NCBI GenBank assembly: GCA_019894715.1
Contig: JAGXOA010000141.1
Coordinates: forward strand, 1 to 36,521
From: Promethearchaeota archaeon
GTDB lineage: Archaea > Asgardarchaeota > Lokiarchaeia > Sigyniarchaeales > SOKP01
Reading direction: 5' to 3'
DNA length: 36,521 bases
Below, piece after piece: positions 18,065-25,977 of the stretch (positions are counted from its first letter, which is position 1; the number at the start of each line of letters is the position of its first letter). Under the pieces are notes generated by a model that saw only the letters and a program-made list of their open reading frames with translations, had not been told where the DNA came from and did no database searches. Made by a program: the position numbers and the translations under genes.

Positions 18065-18901
18065 ATGATTGAAAAAAGTAATGAGATTAAGAAATTAGAA
18101 CAAGAAAAGGTTAAAGTATCTAAGAAAAAGTCTTCAAAATCTTATGAAATTGATAATCATCTTGTTCTCAAGGTGAATAATCTTAATAAATCATATATTA
18201 CTGGAAATATAACTATACAAGCTCTTGAAGATATTAATTTGGAAATTAGAAAAGGAGAATTGGTAGCGATTGTTGGGCCTTCAGGTAGTGGTAAAACCAC
18301 TCTTATTAATTGTTTAGGTGCATTAGATTTTCCTGATGCTGGACAAGTAATTTATAATGTGAATAATAATGGTGAGGGTCATGATATTACAGAAATGAAA
18401 AATCAAGAGCAAAAAAATATGAGACTAAAAAAAATTGGTCTTATTTTTCAATTCTATAATCTTTTTCCAGTTTTAACTGCTTATGAAAATGTTGAATTAC
18501 CAGCCTTAATTGCTAAGATAAAACCTAAATCAAGAAAAAACAAAGTTGAAGAACTTCTAAAATTAGTTGGACTTGGTGAAAGAATAGAACATTATCCCAC
18601 TCAATTATCTGGTGGAGAACAACAAAGAGTAACTATTGCTCGTTCGTTAGTAAATGATCCATTAATTCTTTTAGCAGATGAACCTACTGGTGAGCTTGAT
18701 ACTGAAACAACTCTTCAAATTATGAAGATTTTTCTTCAATTAAAAGACAATGGACATTCAATATTAATGGTGACACATAACGACAGGATAGCCCAAGCTG
18801 CAGATAGAATTCTAACATTGACTGATGGTAAAATTATAGCAGAACGAAAAGCAGGAAAGCATATAGAGGATATTTATAAAATAGAATTTGGAGGTCATTA
18901 A
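18065..18901 (+). CDS. LolD/MacB-type ABC ATPase A
   Basis: The ORF track starts at ATG 18050, which overlaps the stop of the permease. The ATG at 18065 is preferred because GAGGTG (18052-18057) sits seven bases upstream of it, giving 278 residues. The protein has a ~40-residue lysine-rich lead, then Walker A GPSGSGKTT, signature LSGGEQQR, Walker B LLADEPTGELD and a switch histidine in THNDR. This set identifies the LolD/FtsE/MacB group, which partners FtsX-type permeases. The C-terminus carries a short extension. It belongs to the same operon as the permease. Confidence 0.92.
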   Translation: MIEKSNEIKKLEQEKVKVSKKKSSKSYEIDNHLVLKVNNLNKSYITGNITIQALEDINLEIRKGELVAIVGPSGSGKTTLINCLGALDFPDAGQVIYNVNNNGEGHDITEMKNQEQKNMRLKKIGLIFQFYNLFPVLTAYENVELPALIAKIKPKSRKNKVEELLKLVGLGERIEHYPTQLSGGEQQRVTIARSLVNDPLILLADEPTGELDTETTLQIMKIFLQLKDNGHSILMVTHNDRIAQAADRILTLTDGKIIAERKAGKHIEDIYKIEFGGH

Positions 18902-18903
18902 AT

Positions 18904-19659
18904 TTGGGAAAAAACAAATCTAAAACTAGAGCAGAATTAAAGACAGAAACTAACCATTATGATATTGATCCTAATTCTATGATACAAGCTTTTGACCTAT
19001 CTAAAGTTTACAATATGGGAGAACGCATAGAGATAAGAGCATTAGATGGTGTTAATATTGATATCAAAAAAAGTGATTTTGTTTCAGTAATGGGACCTTC
19101 AGGAAGTGGTAAAACAACTTTATTGAACATCATTGGTGCTTTAGATAATCCCACCTCAGGTGCTGTTTATATTGATGGTATAAATATAGCATATATGAAT
19201 GATATGGAAAGAACCAATTTAAGACTTGAAAAAATAGGATTTATTTTCCAATTCTATAATCTAGTACCTGTTTTATCTGCTTATGAAAATGTTGAATTAC
19301 CAATGATTTTTGCAAATAAACCAGAGAATGAACGTAAAAAAATAGTTGAAAGATTCTTAAAATTAGTCGGACTAAATGATAGAAAAGATTTTTTACCTTC
19401 AGAACTATCTGGTGGTGAAAAACAACGGGTTGCTATAGCAAGATCATTAAGTAATCAACCAGCCATATTAATTGCTGATGAACCCACTGGAGAATTAGAT
19501 ACGAAAATGGGAATGGAAATCATTCAATTATTACATGATTTAAATAGAGAATTAGACCAAACTATTCTTATGGTTACACATGATCCTGTTATTGGAGCTC
19601 TTGCAGAAAAAACACTAAGAATGAGAGACGGTAAGATTATCGAAATAACAAAAAACTAA
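18904..19659 (+). CDS. LolD/MacB-type ABC ATPase B
   Basis: The 251-residue protein starts with TTG, supported by GGAGGT (18891-18896) seven bases upstream; no in-frame ATG gives a better fit. Walker A GPSGSGKTT, signature LSGGEKQR, Walker B LIADEPTGELD and switch THDPV are all intact, so it should be an active ATPase. It is a diverged paralogue of ATPase A, two bases downstream. Because the permease is a fused double-FtsX protein, the two ATPases may form an asymmetric heterodimer beneath it. A T-tract follows its stop. Confidence 0.92.
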   Translation: MGKNKSKTRAELKTETNHYDIDPNSMIQAFDLSKVYNMGERIEIRALDGVNIDIKKSDFVSVMGPSGSGKTTLLNIIGALDNPTSGAVYIDGINIAYMNDMERTNLRLEKIGFIFQFYNLVPVLSAYENVELPMIFANKPENERKKIVERFLKLVGLNDRKDFLPSELSGGEKQRVAIARSLSNQPAILIADEPTGELDTKMGMEIIQLLHDLNRELDQTILMVTHDPVIGALAEKTLRMRDGKIIEITKN

Positions 19660-19668
19660 TTTTTTTTT
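19660..19668 (+). terminator. T-tract terminator at the end of the exporter island
   Basis: A run of nine T directly follows the stop codon of ATPase B, and further T-rich sequence continues to about 19700. Confidence 0.45.
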
Positions 19669-19813
19669 ATCTTTAAATTTCTTTTATTTTAATTTTTTTA
19701 TTTATATCAAGCATATAACTTTTCTTGATCAAATAACCATTCCTATAAAATAGAATATTTGTATCTGTAAATATTTATTAAATGGATTACTTTTCAAATA
19801 TATTATATTTTAA

Positions 19814-20476
19814 ATGAGAAAGATTAGATTGATTAAAGCTATTACTAGAGAACTAAATAAAAAAATAAAAATATCTAAATTTCCAGATCCAATCAAAAAA
19901 CTAATTTATCTGAATCCAATTTATAAAACCTATCTCATTAGGAAAGGATTACTTTGTAAAATTCCTGGTTGCGAATTAGCAATCTTTATGAGTAAAGAAC
20001 AGATAAAAACAATTAAGAAGTATTTAAAGGAAGAGGATATAATGCTTGAATGGGGTTCTGGGGGAAGCACGGCCTATTTTTCTCAGCTTGTAAAAAAATA
20101 TATAAGTATAGAGCATAATAAAGAATGGTATTCAATTGTTAAAAAATATATTAGCAAAAAAGTTGAATTGCATTACATCAAAAGCAATATGACTCCATCT
20201 CAACTTACAAAAAGATGTGAATTTGTAGATTACATTGAGAAAGTGAATAAATTAAATGTAAATAAATTCAATAAAGTGTTAATTGATGGAAGAGCAAGAA
20301 CTTATTGTGCAATCGAAATTCTACCATATTTGGATGAAAAATCAATTGTTTTTATTCATGATTTCCATGTAAGACCAAGATATAAATCTATTCTAAAGTA
20401 TTATGATCTTATTGAAGAAATAAAAGCCAATAAAGGACTGGTCGTATTAAAACCCAAAAAGACCTTTTTATCATAA
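19814..20476 (+). CDS. Class I SAM-dependent methyltransferase-like protein
   Basis: The 220-residue protein has a Rossmann-type methyltransferase core. MLEWGSGGSTAYFS near residue 77 corresponds to the SAM-binding glycine motif I, YISIEHNKEWY near residue 96 to the acidic end of strand 2, and KVLIDGRARTYCAIEIL near residue 155 to the later strand with its acidic residue. VFIHDFHVRPRY near residue 178 is also characteristic of this group. The N-terminal ~60 residues are basic and may bind the substrate. Proteins of this type often sit in glycan or secondary-metabolite loci, but here the neighbours give no help; the substrate is unknown. Confidence 0.65.
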   Translation: MRKIRLIKAITRELNKKIKISKFPDPIKKLIYLNPIYKTYLIRKGLLCKIPGCELAIFMSKEQIKTIKKYLKEEDIMLEWGSGGSTAYFSQLVKKYISIEHNKEWYSIVKKYISKKVELHYIKSNMTPSQLTKRCEFVDYIEKVNKLNVNKFNKVLIDGRARTYCAIEILPYLDEKSIVFIHDFHVRPRYKSILKYYDLIEEIKANKGLVVLKPKKTFLS

Positions 20477-20581
20477 CTAATAAAGCCTATAATTTTGTGG
20501 TCAATTTACATATGCAAGATTTATTTTTTTCTGTATGATAAAAACGCTTTTAGATAAATAATAGTATTTTCAATAAAAAGA

Positions 20582-20698
20582 ATGGTTTTTGGATTAAATA
20601 AAGTAGTTTTATCACTTAAATCAACAATAAAAACCTTATTACGAGAATCAGACTTAATTAAATTAGGAATTGCTGTTTTTCTTATAAAAATTATAAAA
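20582..20698 (+). pseudogene. Possible N-terminal remnant of a membrane-protein gene
   Basis: An ATG at 20582 opens a frame whose first ~39 codons read plausibly as protein (LKSTIKTLLRESDLIKLGIAVFLI). They resemble the start of archaeal membrane proteins in which a pre-helix ends in KLGI.FL. The frame then runs antisense through the 3' end of thyA and ends at 20800. The antisense part looks like a shadow, so the rest of a gene may have been lost when thyA was placed here. It could also be chance. Confidence 0.2.
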
Positions 20699-21697
20699 CT
20701 AATCCATGAGATTTATTACTTCTCTGGGGAGATCATCCTTATTTCTCATTCTTATAAGAATATCTTTTATTTCCAAAATCGTGTTTCCATAAATGTGTAA
20801 TGAGTTACTAAAATCTATATATGAGCCTATTTTAACGTTTAATTGTTCAGCAACCATTTTTTGGATCCTCACCATTCCATTTACATTTGCTTCCCATGCT
20901 CTGAAAAGATCTCTACTTCTCCATGTAGTTTGCATAACTAATTTCTTATTTTTTATTCTCATCCATATTCTTTGAAGACATGGAGGATCATTATGAAATG
21001 GGTCTATCATAGGTTTCCATGTTATTGCTTGAGCTCTCCTACTATGAGGACTTTTTTTTAATTTTTCAATAATATAATCTATCTGATTTATTTTTGGAAA
21101 GTTCATAACTCCAATAGGTATTTTTTCTATTCCTATCTGGTCCGAAATTTTTTTATCAAGATCAAATTCCACTCCATTTTTTAACTTCCATACAATAGAA
21201 TCTTCCGTTGTTTTAATCTTTTTAGCTTTAATTAACTTCTGGTGCGTATTTACAAAATTAGAATCAACAAAATTAATATCATAATTTTTATTAACAGTAT
21301 CTTCAACTGAAAAAGGACTATAATGAAAAATCCTATCATGATAAGAATATGGAAAACTCACACCAGATTCCCATAAGAAATGATCATTTATCCCTTCTAA
21401 TACTTCTTCAATATAGCCACTTTGGATAGAACCAATTAAATAAGTATCAGCTAAATTACCATATACTTCATATGAATTTCCAAATTTAGATTTTATTTGG
21501 AGTAATTTACCTTTTCTAATAATTGGAGCACTCATAGGGTTTTTAACTTCAATTAGTACAGTAGCATCCTTAGAAGGTAAATCTTCTGGTTTATCATATT
21601 CTGTTTTAATATCATCTCCTCTGTATAAAACATTCGCGATAGCAATTAACCAAGCGTCTCTGATATTATTTTCAGATATAAAAAAAACTTTTGTCAT
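20699..21697 (-). CDS. thyA: Thymidylate synthase (ThyA family)
   Basis: The 332-residue protein has the folate-dependent thymidylate synthase active site, which converts dUMP to dTMP. Visible residues are the phosphate-binding arginine pair SRRA (R220-R221), the catalytic cysteine in DPPC (C240), WRSRD (260-263), the asparagine of AWEANVNG (N271), and the nucleotide-binding LHIYG (H301, Y303). The N-terminal ~110 residues are unlike those of bacterial ThyA and belong to the longer, diverged archaeal form. It is transcribed alone, convergent with the methyltransferase-like gene. It supplies the nucleotide pool that the Maf and DUF84 proteins nearby would clean. Confidence 0.87.
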   Translation of the reverse strand: MTKVFFISENNIRDAWLIAIANVLYRGDDIKTEYDKPEDLPSKDATVLIEVKNPMSAPIIRKGKLLQIKSKFGNSYEVYGNLADTYLIGSIQSGYIEEVLEGINDHFLWESGVSFPYSYHDRIFHYSPFSVEDTVNKNYDINFVDSNFVNTHQKLIKAKKIKTTEDSIVWKLKNGVEFDLDKKISDQIGIEKIPIGVMNFPKINQIDYIIEKLKKSPHSRRAQAITWKPMIDPFHNDPPCLQRIWMRIKNKKLVMQTTWRSRDLFRAWEANVNGMVRIQKMVAEQLNVKIGSYIDFSNSLHIYGNTILEIKDILIRMRNKDDLPREVINLMD

Positions 21698-22001
21698 AAA
21701 TTACACTTTTTTTCTAATAATATAAACACAATTTTTACAATTTTATAGTTTTTTTATTACATCTTCAATAAATAATTTAGAAGAATAATGAATAAAATTT
21801 TAATTCTAATTATTTTAAGGCAGTCCTAATTATTTAATTATAAAATGTTTTTTGATTTCCTATTACAAACAAAGAAATAAAAACCTTTAAATTTAGGAAT
21901 TATTATTTTTCTTTTGGGTATCAGAGGATTATTTTTTTAGATATTAATAATATTAGTTTTTTTATATTAAATACAACAATACAATAGGAGTAAATAAAAA
22001 A
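21698..22001. other. Intergenic region between divergent thyA and the longin-like gene
   Basis: This 304-bp stretch is extremely A+T-rich. ACCTTTAAATTTAGG near 21882 is the best TATA-like candidate, about 110 bases before the 22002 start. AGGAG near 21986 is the RBS of that gene. No ORF, repeat or stable RNA was seen. Confidence 0.4.
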
Positions 22002-22391
22002 ATGAAAAAAAAAAATAAAATTTCATATATATCATTTCTAAAAGATGGAATTCCATTACTCACTATAGACTTTTATGATAAAGGTATTGGTCACGATCCT
22101 ATCCTATTATCCGCATATATTTCGGCAGTAAAGAAGCGATCCAAAGAAAAAAAAGAAGATGATATAAAATTTATAAAGCAAAAGAAATTAAAATTTGCTT
22201 TAGAAGAAGGAACATTAATTACTACTATCTTTATTGCTCCAAATATAGATGCTATCTTAAGAAAGACAATAAAGAAATTAACAATTGATTTTGAATACTG
22301 TTATTTCGAAACATTGAAAGATGATTGTCCACTTAATCTAAACATCTTTAAAGATTTTAAAACAGTCATTATTAAAGCAATAAGTAATTAG
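22002..22391 (+). CDS. Possible longin/roadblock-like small protein
   Basis: The 129-residue protein has an AGGAG ribosome-binding site and no membrane span. Its order of elements fits a longin or roadblock type alpha-beta domain: strand ISYISFLKDGIPLLTIDFYD, helix LSAYISAVKKRSKE (LlSgfisAv), strands IKFIKQKKLKFALEEGTLITTIFI, then a long helix ending FEYCYFETLKDD. Asgard archaea encode many such small domains, which in eukaryotes bind or regulate Ras-like GTPases at membranes. No catalytic motif is visible. The fold call is from pattern alone; a structure prediction would settle it. Confidence 0.5.
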   Translation: MKKKNKISYISFLKDGIPLLTIDFYDKGIGHDPILLSAYISAVKKRSKEKKEDDIKFIKQKKLKFALEEGTLITTIFIAPNIDAILRKTIKKLTIDFEYCYFETLKDDCPLNLNIFKDFKTVIIKAISN

Positions 22392-22551
22392 TTCAAAAAA
22401 GAATTTCCTTTTTGAAATGAAAGTATTTGTCTTTCCTAAATTCTATTTTGATAATTGTGAAATTGTACTTTTAAATATAAAAATAAAAAATAAATTCATG
22501 TATTTATTTTATAATTTTGAGTAAAATAAATAAATACTTAAAGTGTCTCAA

Positions 22552-22845
22552 ATGATCTCACTTACATTAAATTATGAGCCTCCCTTTAATGAAATAACAA
22601 AAATCTTATCTGAAAATATTAAATTTGATAAAGAGTTATCTCTAAAAGAATTATTGAATTTTTTAAAAAAACAATATGGTGAAGAATTCTATGAACTCTT
22701 ATGGGATAAAAAGAAAAAGGAAGAAATAAATTATTTTCTTTCAATAATTATCAATGGACATAATTTCAGAGATAATAATTTCCTTGGAACACAATTAAAA
22801 GACAAGGATGATTTAACTTTTTTGTATATTTATTTTGGAGGATAG
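22552..22845 (+). CDS. Ubiquitin-like ThiS/MoaD/Urm1-type protein with C-terminal Gly-Gly
   Basis: The ORF track starts at GTG 22543; the ATG at 22552 is equally possible and gives 97 residues. The C-terminal part, FLSIIINGHNFRDNNFLGTQLKDKDDLTFLYIYFGG, follows the beta-grasp pattern of MoaD/ThiS/SAMP/Urm1: a strand ending in NG, a loop, L-x-D-x-D, a final hydrophobic strand and a terminal GG. The terminal GG is what E1-like enzymes adenylate for sulfur transfer or protein conjugation. It lacks the proline that often precedes GG in MoaD. No E1, JAMM protease or molybdopterin gene is next to it. A TATA-like TACTTAAA about 20 bases before the start suggests a leaderless transcript. Confidence 0.72.
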   Translation: MISLTLNYEPPFNEITKILSENIKFDKELSLKELLNFLKKQYGEEFYELLWDKKKKEEINYFLSIIINGHNFRDNNFLGTQLKDKDDLTFLYIYFGG

Positions 22846-22914
22846 GTTATTTTTATATTATTTAAGATTATAATCCAATTAATTAGTATTAAATAACTAA
22901 ATTTGGTATTATCT

Positions 22915-23514
22915 ATGACTCATATTATTTTAGCTTCAAAATCAATTGATCGAAAAGAAATATTCAAAAGAATAAAAATTGATATAATATCCATTAGTTC
23001 TAATATAGATGAAGAAATTTTTAAAGATAAAATTAAAGATCCGATAATATTAGTAAAAGAACTCTCTAAAGCAAAAATCTTTAGTGTTAAGGAAAAAATA
23101 AAAGAAGAATATTTGGATGTTCTTATTATAGCTGCAGATACAATTGTTGAACTACAAGGAGAATTAATTGGAAAAGCAAAAGATGAAGAGGATGCTTTTA
23201 GAATATTACGCAAATTAGCTGGAAAAACACATAATATTATTACTGGAATATCAATCTTAAAATTCCCTGAAGAAAAACTTATCGTAGATTATGATCAATC
23301 CAAAGTTGAATTTCTAGATCTTTCAGATATTGAAATAAAAGATTACATACAAAAAAAAGAATGGATAGGTAAAGCAGGAGCATATTCAATAAGAGAAACA
23401 GCGAGTATGTTTATAAAAACCATACATGGGTCATATTCTAATATACTTGGATTACCTATGCAAAAACTTTATAAAATTCTTAATGATGAATTTAGCATTA
23501 ATTTATTAAAATAA
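22915..23514 (+). CDS. Maf-family nucleoside triphosphate pyrophosphatase
   Basis: The ORF track begins at TTG 22903; the ATG at 22915 (MTHIILASKSIDR) is preferred because Maf proteins start with this strand, giving 199 residues. Maf enzymes hydrolyse non-canonical or modified pyrimidine NTPs and dNTPs to monophosphates. Motifs present are LASKSIDRKEIF, AADTIVEL (catalytic aspartate), GKAKDEEDAFRILRKLAGKTHNIITG, KAGAYSIRE and GSYSNILGLP. The usual SPRR in the first motif is SIDR here. It is followed 22 bp later by a second house-cleaning phosphatase. Confidence 0.88.
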   Translation: MTHIILASKSIDRKEIFKRIKIDIISISSNIDEEIFKDKIKDPIILVKELSKAKIFSVKEKIKEEYLDVLIIAADTIVELQGELIGKAKDEEDAFRILRKLAGKTHNIITGISILKFPEEKLIVDYDQSKVEFLDLSDIEIKDYIQKKEWIGKAGAYSIRETASMFIKTIHGSYSNILGLPMQKLYKILNDEFSINLLK

Positions 23515-23536
23515 AAAAAAATTGTGTCTTTATACT

Positions 23537-24115
23537 ATGAAAAAATTAGAAGTATGTATCAGTTCGTTAAATCCTATAAAAATAGAAGCCGTTAAAATGG
23601 CTTTCGATAAATATTTCGATGATTATAAGATTGTTCCCATAAATACAGATTCAAAAGTACCAAAACAACCTATTGGAATGGATATAATACTTAAAGGTGC
23701 TTTTAATCGAGCAACTAATGCATTTTCATATCTAAACCAGCATAAAAATGAGTATTCAGATATTTATGGTGTAGGTATAGAAGCTGGATTGGTAAATATT
23801 TCATTAGCAAATTCTAAGTATATGGATTTTCAATTTTGTGTTATTATAGATAAAAATAAAGAAATAACATTAGGTTCTGGTATTGCTTTTGAATATCCTC
23901 AGTTTGTGATCGACGAAATTCTCTCTGAAAAAAAACCTGAAATTGGAGAGATATTTGGAAAATTATCTGATAATAAGAATATTAAAAATGAAAATGGAGC
24001 AATAGGATTTCTCAGTAACAATATAATCAATAGAAGAGATATTTTATATCAGGCTGTGATTTGTGCACTTTTACCTAGAATTAATAAGAATCTCTATCTA
24101 AATTTTAAAAAATGA
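23537..24115 (+). CDS. Inosine/xanthosine triphosphatase (DUF84/YjjX family)
   Basis: The ORF track begins at TTG 23522; the ATG at 23537 (MKKLEVCISSLNPIKIEAV) fits the family start. The protein removes deaminated purine nucleotides (ITP, XTP) from the pool. Recognised motifs are SLNPIKIEAV, KQPIGMDIILKGAFNRATNA, YGVGIEAGLV, GSGIAFEYP and ENGAIGFLSNNIINRRDIL followed by AVICALLPRINKNLY, matching DUF84 along its whole length. It lies directly after maf on the same strand, so the pair would sanitise pyrimidine and purine pools together. Confidence 0.85.
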   Translation: MKKLEVCISSLNPIKIEAVKMAFDKYFDDYKIVPINTDSKVPKQPIGMDIILKGAFNRATNAFSYLNQHKNEYSDIYGVGIEAGLVNISLANSKYMDFQFCVIIDKNKEITLGSGIAFEYPQFVIDEILSEKKPEIGEIFGKLSDNKNIKNENGAIGFLSNNIINRRDILYQAVICALLPRINKNLYLNFKK

Positions 24116-24213
24116 AATATTTGATAAGAAAACCTAAAGGAAAACATTAAATATCTTTCTAATTTACTAAATAAAATTAACACATTATAATATAAAAATT
24201 AAAGGAATTAAAA

Positions 24214-24555
24214 ATGGCGAGAAAACACTATAGTAATGAGTCCTTGATGAAATTCTTAACCATCATTGGTGGTTTAGTAGGATTAGCTTTTTGTATAATA
24301 GGTTTAACAGGGATGGACGGAAATTATGGTTTTTATCAAGGTATTGATTCGCTTAATTACATTGTTAGATTTATAATTGGAATGGTTATTTCCGTTCTCA
24401 CAATCTATACTGGAATAAAACCAGATAATCCAATTCCTTTTCACTGGATAGTATTATTCATTCTAGGTATCCTTCTTATTGTTTTTGGAGGAGGACTCTG
24501 GGCTTGTGCTTTATTAATAATAGCTGCCTTATTAGGTATAATAGATGAATTATAA
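24214..24555 (+). CDS. Small four-span membrane protein of unknown function
   Basis: The 113-residue protein has a basic N-terminus (MARKHYSNESLMKF) and four predicted spans (about residues 12-31, 45-65, 74-90 and 91-109), with glycine-rich helices such as ILGILLIVFGGGLWAC. No known domain is recognised. RBS-like GGAAT lies upstream of the ATG. It is on the same strand as the NTPase genes with a 98-bp gap and is convergent with the MptN-like gene. Confidence 0.6.
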   Translation: MARKHYSNESLMKFLTIIGGLVGLAFCIIGLTGMDGNYGFYQGIDSLNYIVRFIIGMVISVLTIYTGIKPDNPIPFHWIVLFILGILLIVFGGGLWACALLIIAALLGIIDEL

Positions 24556-24615
24556 TCCTAAATTTTAATATCTTTTTCTTTTATTTTTTTAATTTTAAAG
24601 CTCGACTTAATTATT

Positions 24616-25479
24616 TTAAGTAGAATTAAGAAAATATTCAATAATCTCTTTTGATAAATTTTTATTTGAAACTTTTTGCAGAGCTGTAAAACCTGGTGTT
24701 GAATTCACTTCTATCACTTGATACCCTTTATTACTTTCCATAATATCAACTCCTGCAATCTCAGTTTTAACTGCATGTGCAGATCTTATCGCTAATTCCC
24801 TTAATTCCTCTGTTAATTTTAGAGGTTTCATCTTTGCTCCTGCATGTATATTTGTTTTCCAACAATTATTTATACGATACATTCCTGCTATCGCTTGGTC
24901 ACCTAAAACAAGTATTCTAATGTCTTGATTATTATGCTCAATAAATTCTTGTAAATAAAAAACCTTATTTAATTGATAAAGTGTATTTATAACATTTTCA
25001 GCAAATCCCTTATCATTTAATCGAGTAATTCCAATACCTTTTGAGCCATACAATGGTTTAAGTATTACATCTCCCCCTAATTCCTCAAAAGCATTCATTG
25101 CATCTAAATTATTCTCACATACAAATGTTTTTGGAGTAGCAATATTATTCATCTTTAAGTATAGAGAAGATAAAAACTTATCACTTGCAATTTCTAATGA
25201 TTCTCTAGAATTTACTAGTCTAATTCCTATTTTTTCAATAGCACTCAATAAATCAAGTCTGTAGAATATTTTTTGAGTGGGTGCAATTCCAATTCCTCTA
25301 ACTAATCCTATTTTTGGATTAATTTGTCTAAACTCTTCTTTAAAATCTGAGACATTAGCTATGAATCTTTTAGGAATAAAATGCTTTACAATAAAATCTC
25401 TATTCTTTAATTCATTAGTTAAGATTTGAACCTCATGATCAAGAGAATTCGATGTTATGATGATTGTTTTTCTTTTCAT
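24616..25479 (-). CDS. RimK-type ATP-grasp ligase, MptN-like (tetrahydromethanopterin glutamate ligase)
   Basis: The 287-residue protein is an ATP-grasp enzyme of the RimK branch. Visible elements are LVRGIGIAPTQKIFYRLDLL (about 79-98), DKFLSSLYLKMNNIATPKTF, the ATP-binding strand VILKPLYGSKGIGI near residue 139, YLQEFIE, DIRILVLGDQAIAGMYR near residue 186 and the metal-ligand strand VIEVNSTPGFTAL near residue 258. The overall pattern, including the RLDLL segment and NNCWKTNIHAGAK, closely follows archaeal MptN, which adds glutamate to tetrahydrosarcinapterin-type C1 carriers. CofF (F420) and LysX are alternatives. A GGGGA sequence lies upstream of the ATG. It is the sole gene of its transcript as far as can be seen. 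Confidence 0.75.
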   Translation of the reverse strand: MKRKTIIITSNSLDHEVQILTNELKNRDFIVKHFIPKRFIANVSDFKEEFRQINPKIGLVRGIGIAPTQKIFYRLDLLSAIEKIGIRLVNSRESLEIASDKFLSSLYLKMNNIATPKTFVCENNLDAMNAFEELGGDVILKPLYGSKGIGITRLNDKGFAENVINTLYQLNKVFYLQEFIEHNNQDIRILVLGDQAIAGMYRINNCWKTNIHAGAKMKPLKLTEELRELAIRSAHAVKTEIAGVDIMESNKGYQVIEVNSTPGFTALQKVSNKNLSKEIIEYFLNST

Positions 25480-25658
25480 AAATAAATATCCCCTATGTAA
25501 ATTATTTAATTATTGAGCGAGAAAACACCTATCTTTATGGAAGTGATGAAATACATATAATAAATTTATTAATTAATCTCTGTCCTTATTTTTAAATACT
25601 TATATTGCATTAATACAAAATAATACTAATAAAGGAGTGGGAAATTGAAATAAGAGAA

Positions 25659-25710
25659 AATACATACTTAAATTAATTTTGAATACATACTTAAATTAAT
25701 TTTGAATACA
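25659..25710. repeat. Tandem 23-bp repeat, about 2.3 copies
   Basis: AATACATACTTAAATTAATTTTG occurs perfectly twice in tandem (25659-25681 and 25682-25704), followed by a third partial AATACA. The unit contains a TATA-like TTAAATTAA, so the repeat duplicates a possible promoter or binding site. Confidence 0.8.
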
Positions 25711-25885
25711 TTGGATTTTTCTAAAGGATCTCCCTTATTTGTAGAAAAATATTCTCAACTCGAGAATCTAAGCATGAAAATCCATCTATAATTGGAATGG
25801 GTGGCTCTCATGATAACTGAACTGGTCGGAAATGGTTTAAATACATATTTAATAGAAGGTATAGGGTTTATTTTTTAAGAATAAG

Positions 25886-25897
25886 GTATGTACATAC
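25886..25897. promoter_or_regulatory. 12-bp perfect palindrome GTATGTACATAC
   Basis: The palindrome lies 80 bases upstream of the coiled-coil gene. Its arm (ACATAC) also occurs in each copy of the tandem repeat 200 bases upstream. It could be a regulator site for the GTPase operon; function is inferred only from position. Confidence 0.3.
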
Positions 25898-25977
25898 AAA
25901 CTTCATATAAACAATTTTTATTAAAAATGCTGAATATTATTTAACATAACCAACAAAATTGATGAGCTACAAAGAGA

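Larger units (their letters stand above)
25480..25977. other. 498-bp intergenic region with repeats
   Basis: No convincing ORF was found. The region contains a tandem 23-bp repeat (25659-25710), a 12-bp palindrome (25886-25897) and a TATA-like GGTTTAAATACATATTTAATAG near 25833. A patch of higher G+C (about 25793-25834) does not fold into a tRNA or recognised sRNA. The promoter of the 25978 operon and that of the MptN-like gene should both lie here. Confidence 0.45.

Noticed and set aside
20699-20975. Plus-strand ORFs overlapping the 3' part of thyA (20582..20800 and 20793..20975)
   Set aside because: Within thyA these frames are antisense shadows of a well-supported gene; only the first 39 codons outside thyA were kept, as a low-confidence remnant.
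25786-25834. G+C-richer patch tested as a tRNA or box C/D sRNA
   Set aside because: There is no cloverleaf and no T-loop GTTCRA. ATGATAA and CTGA are too close together to be C and D boxes with a guide between them.
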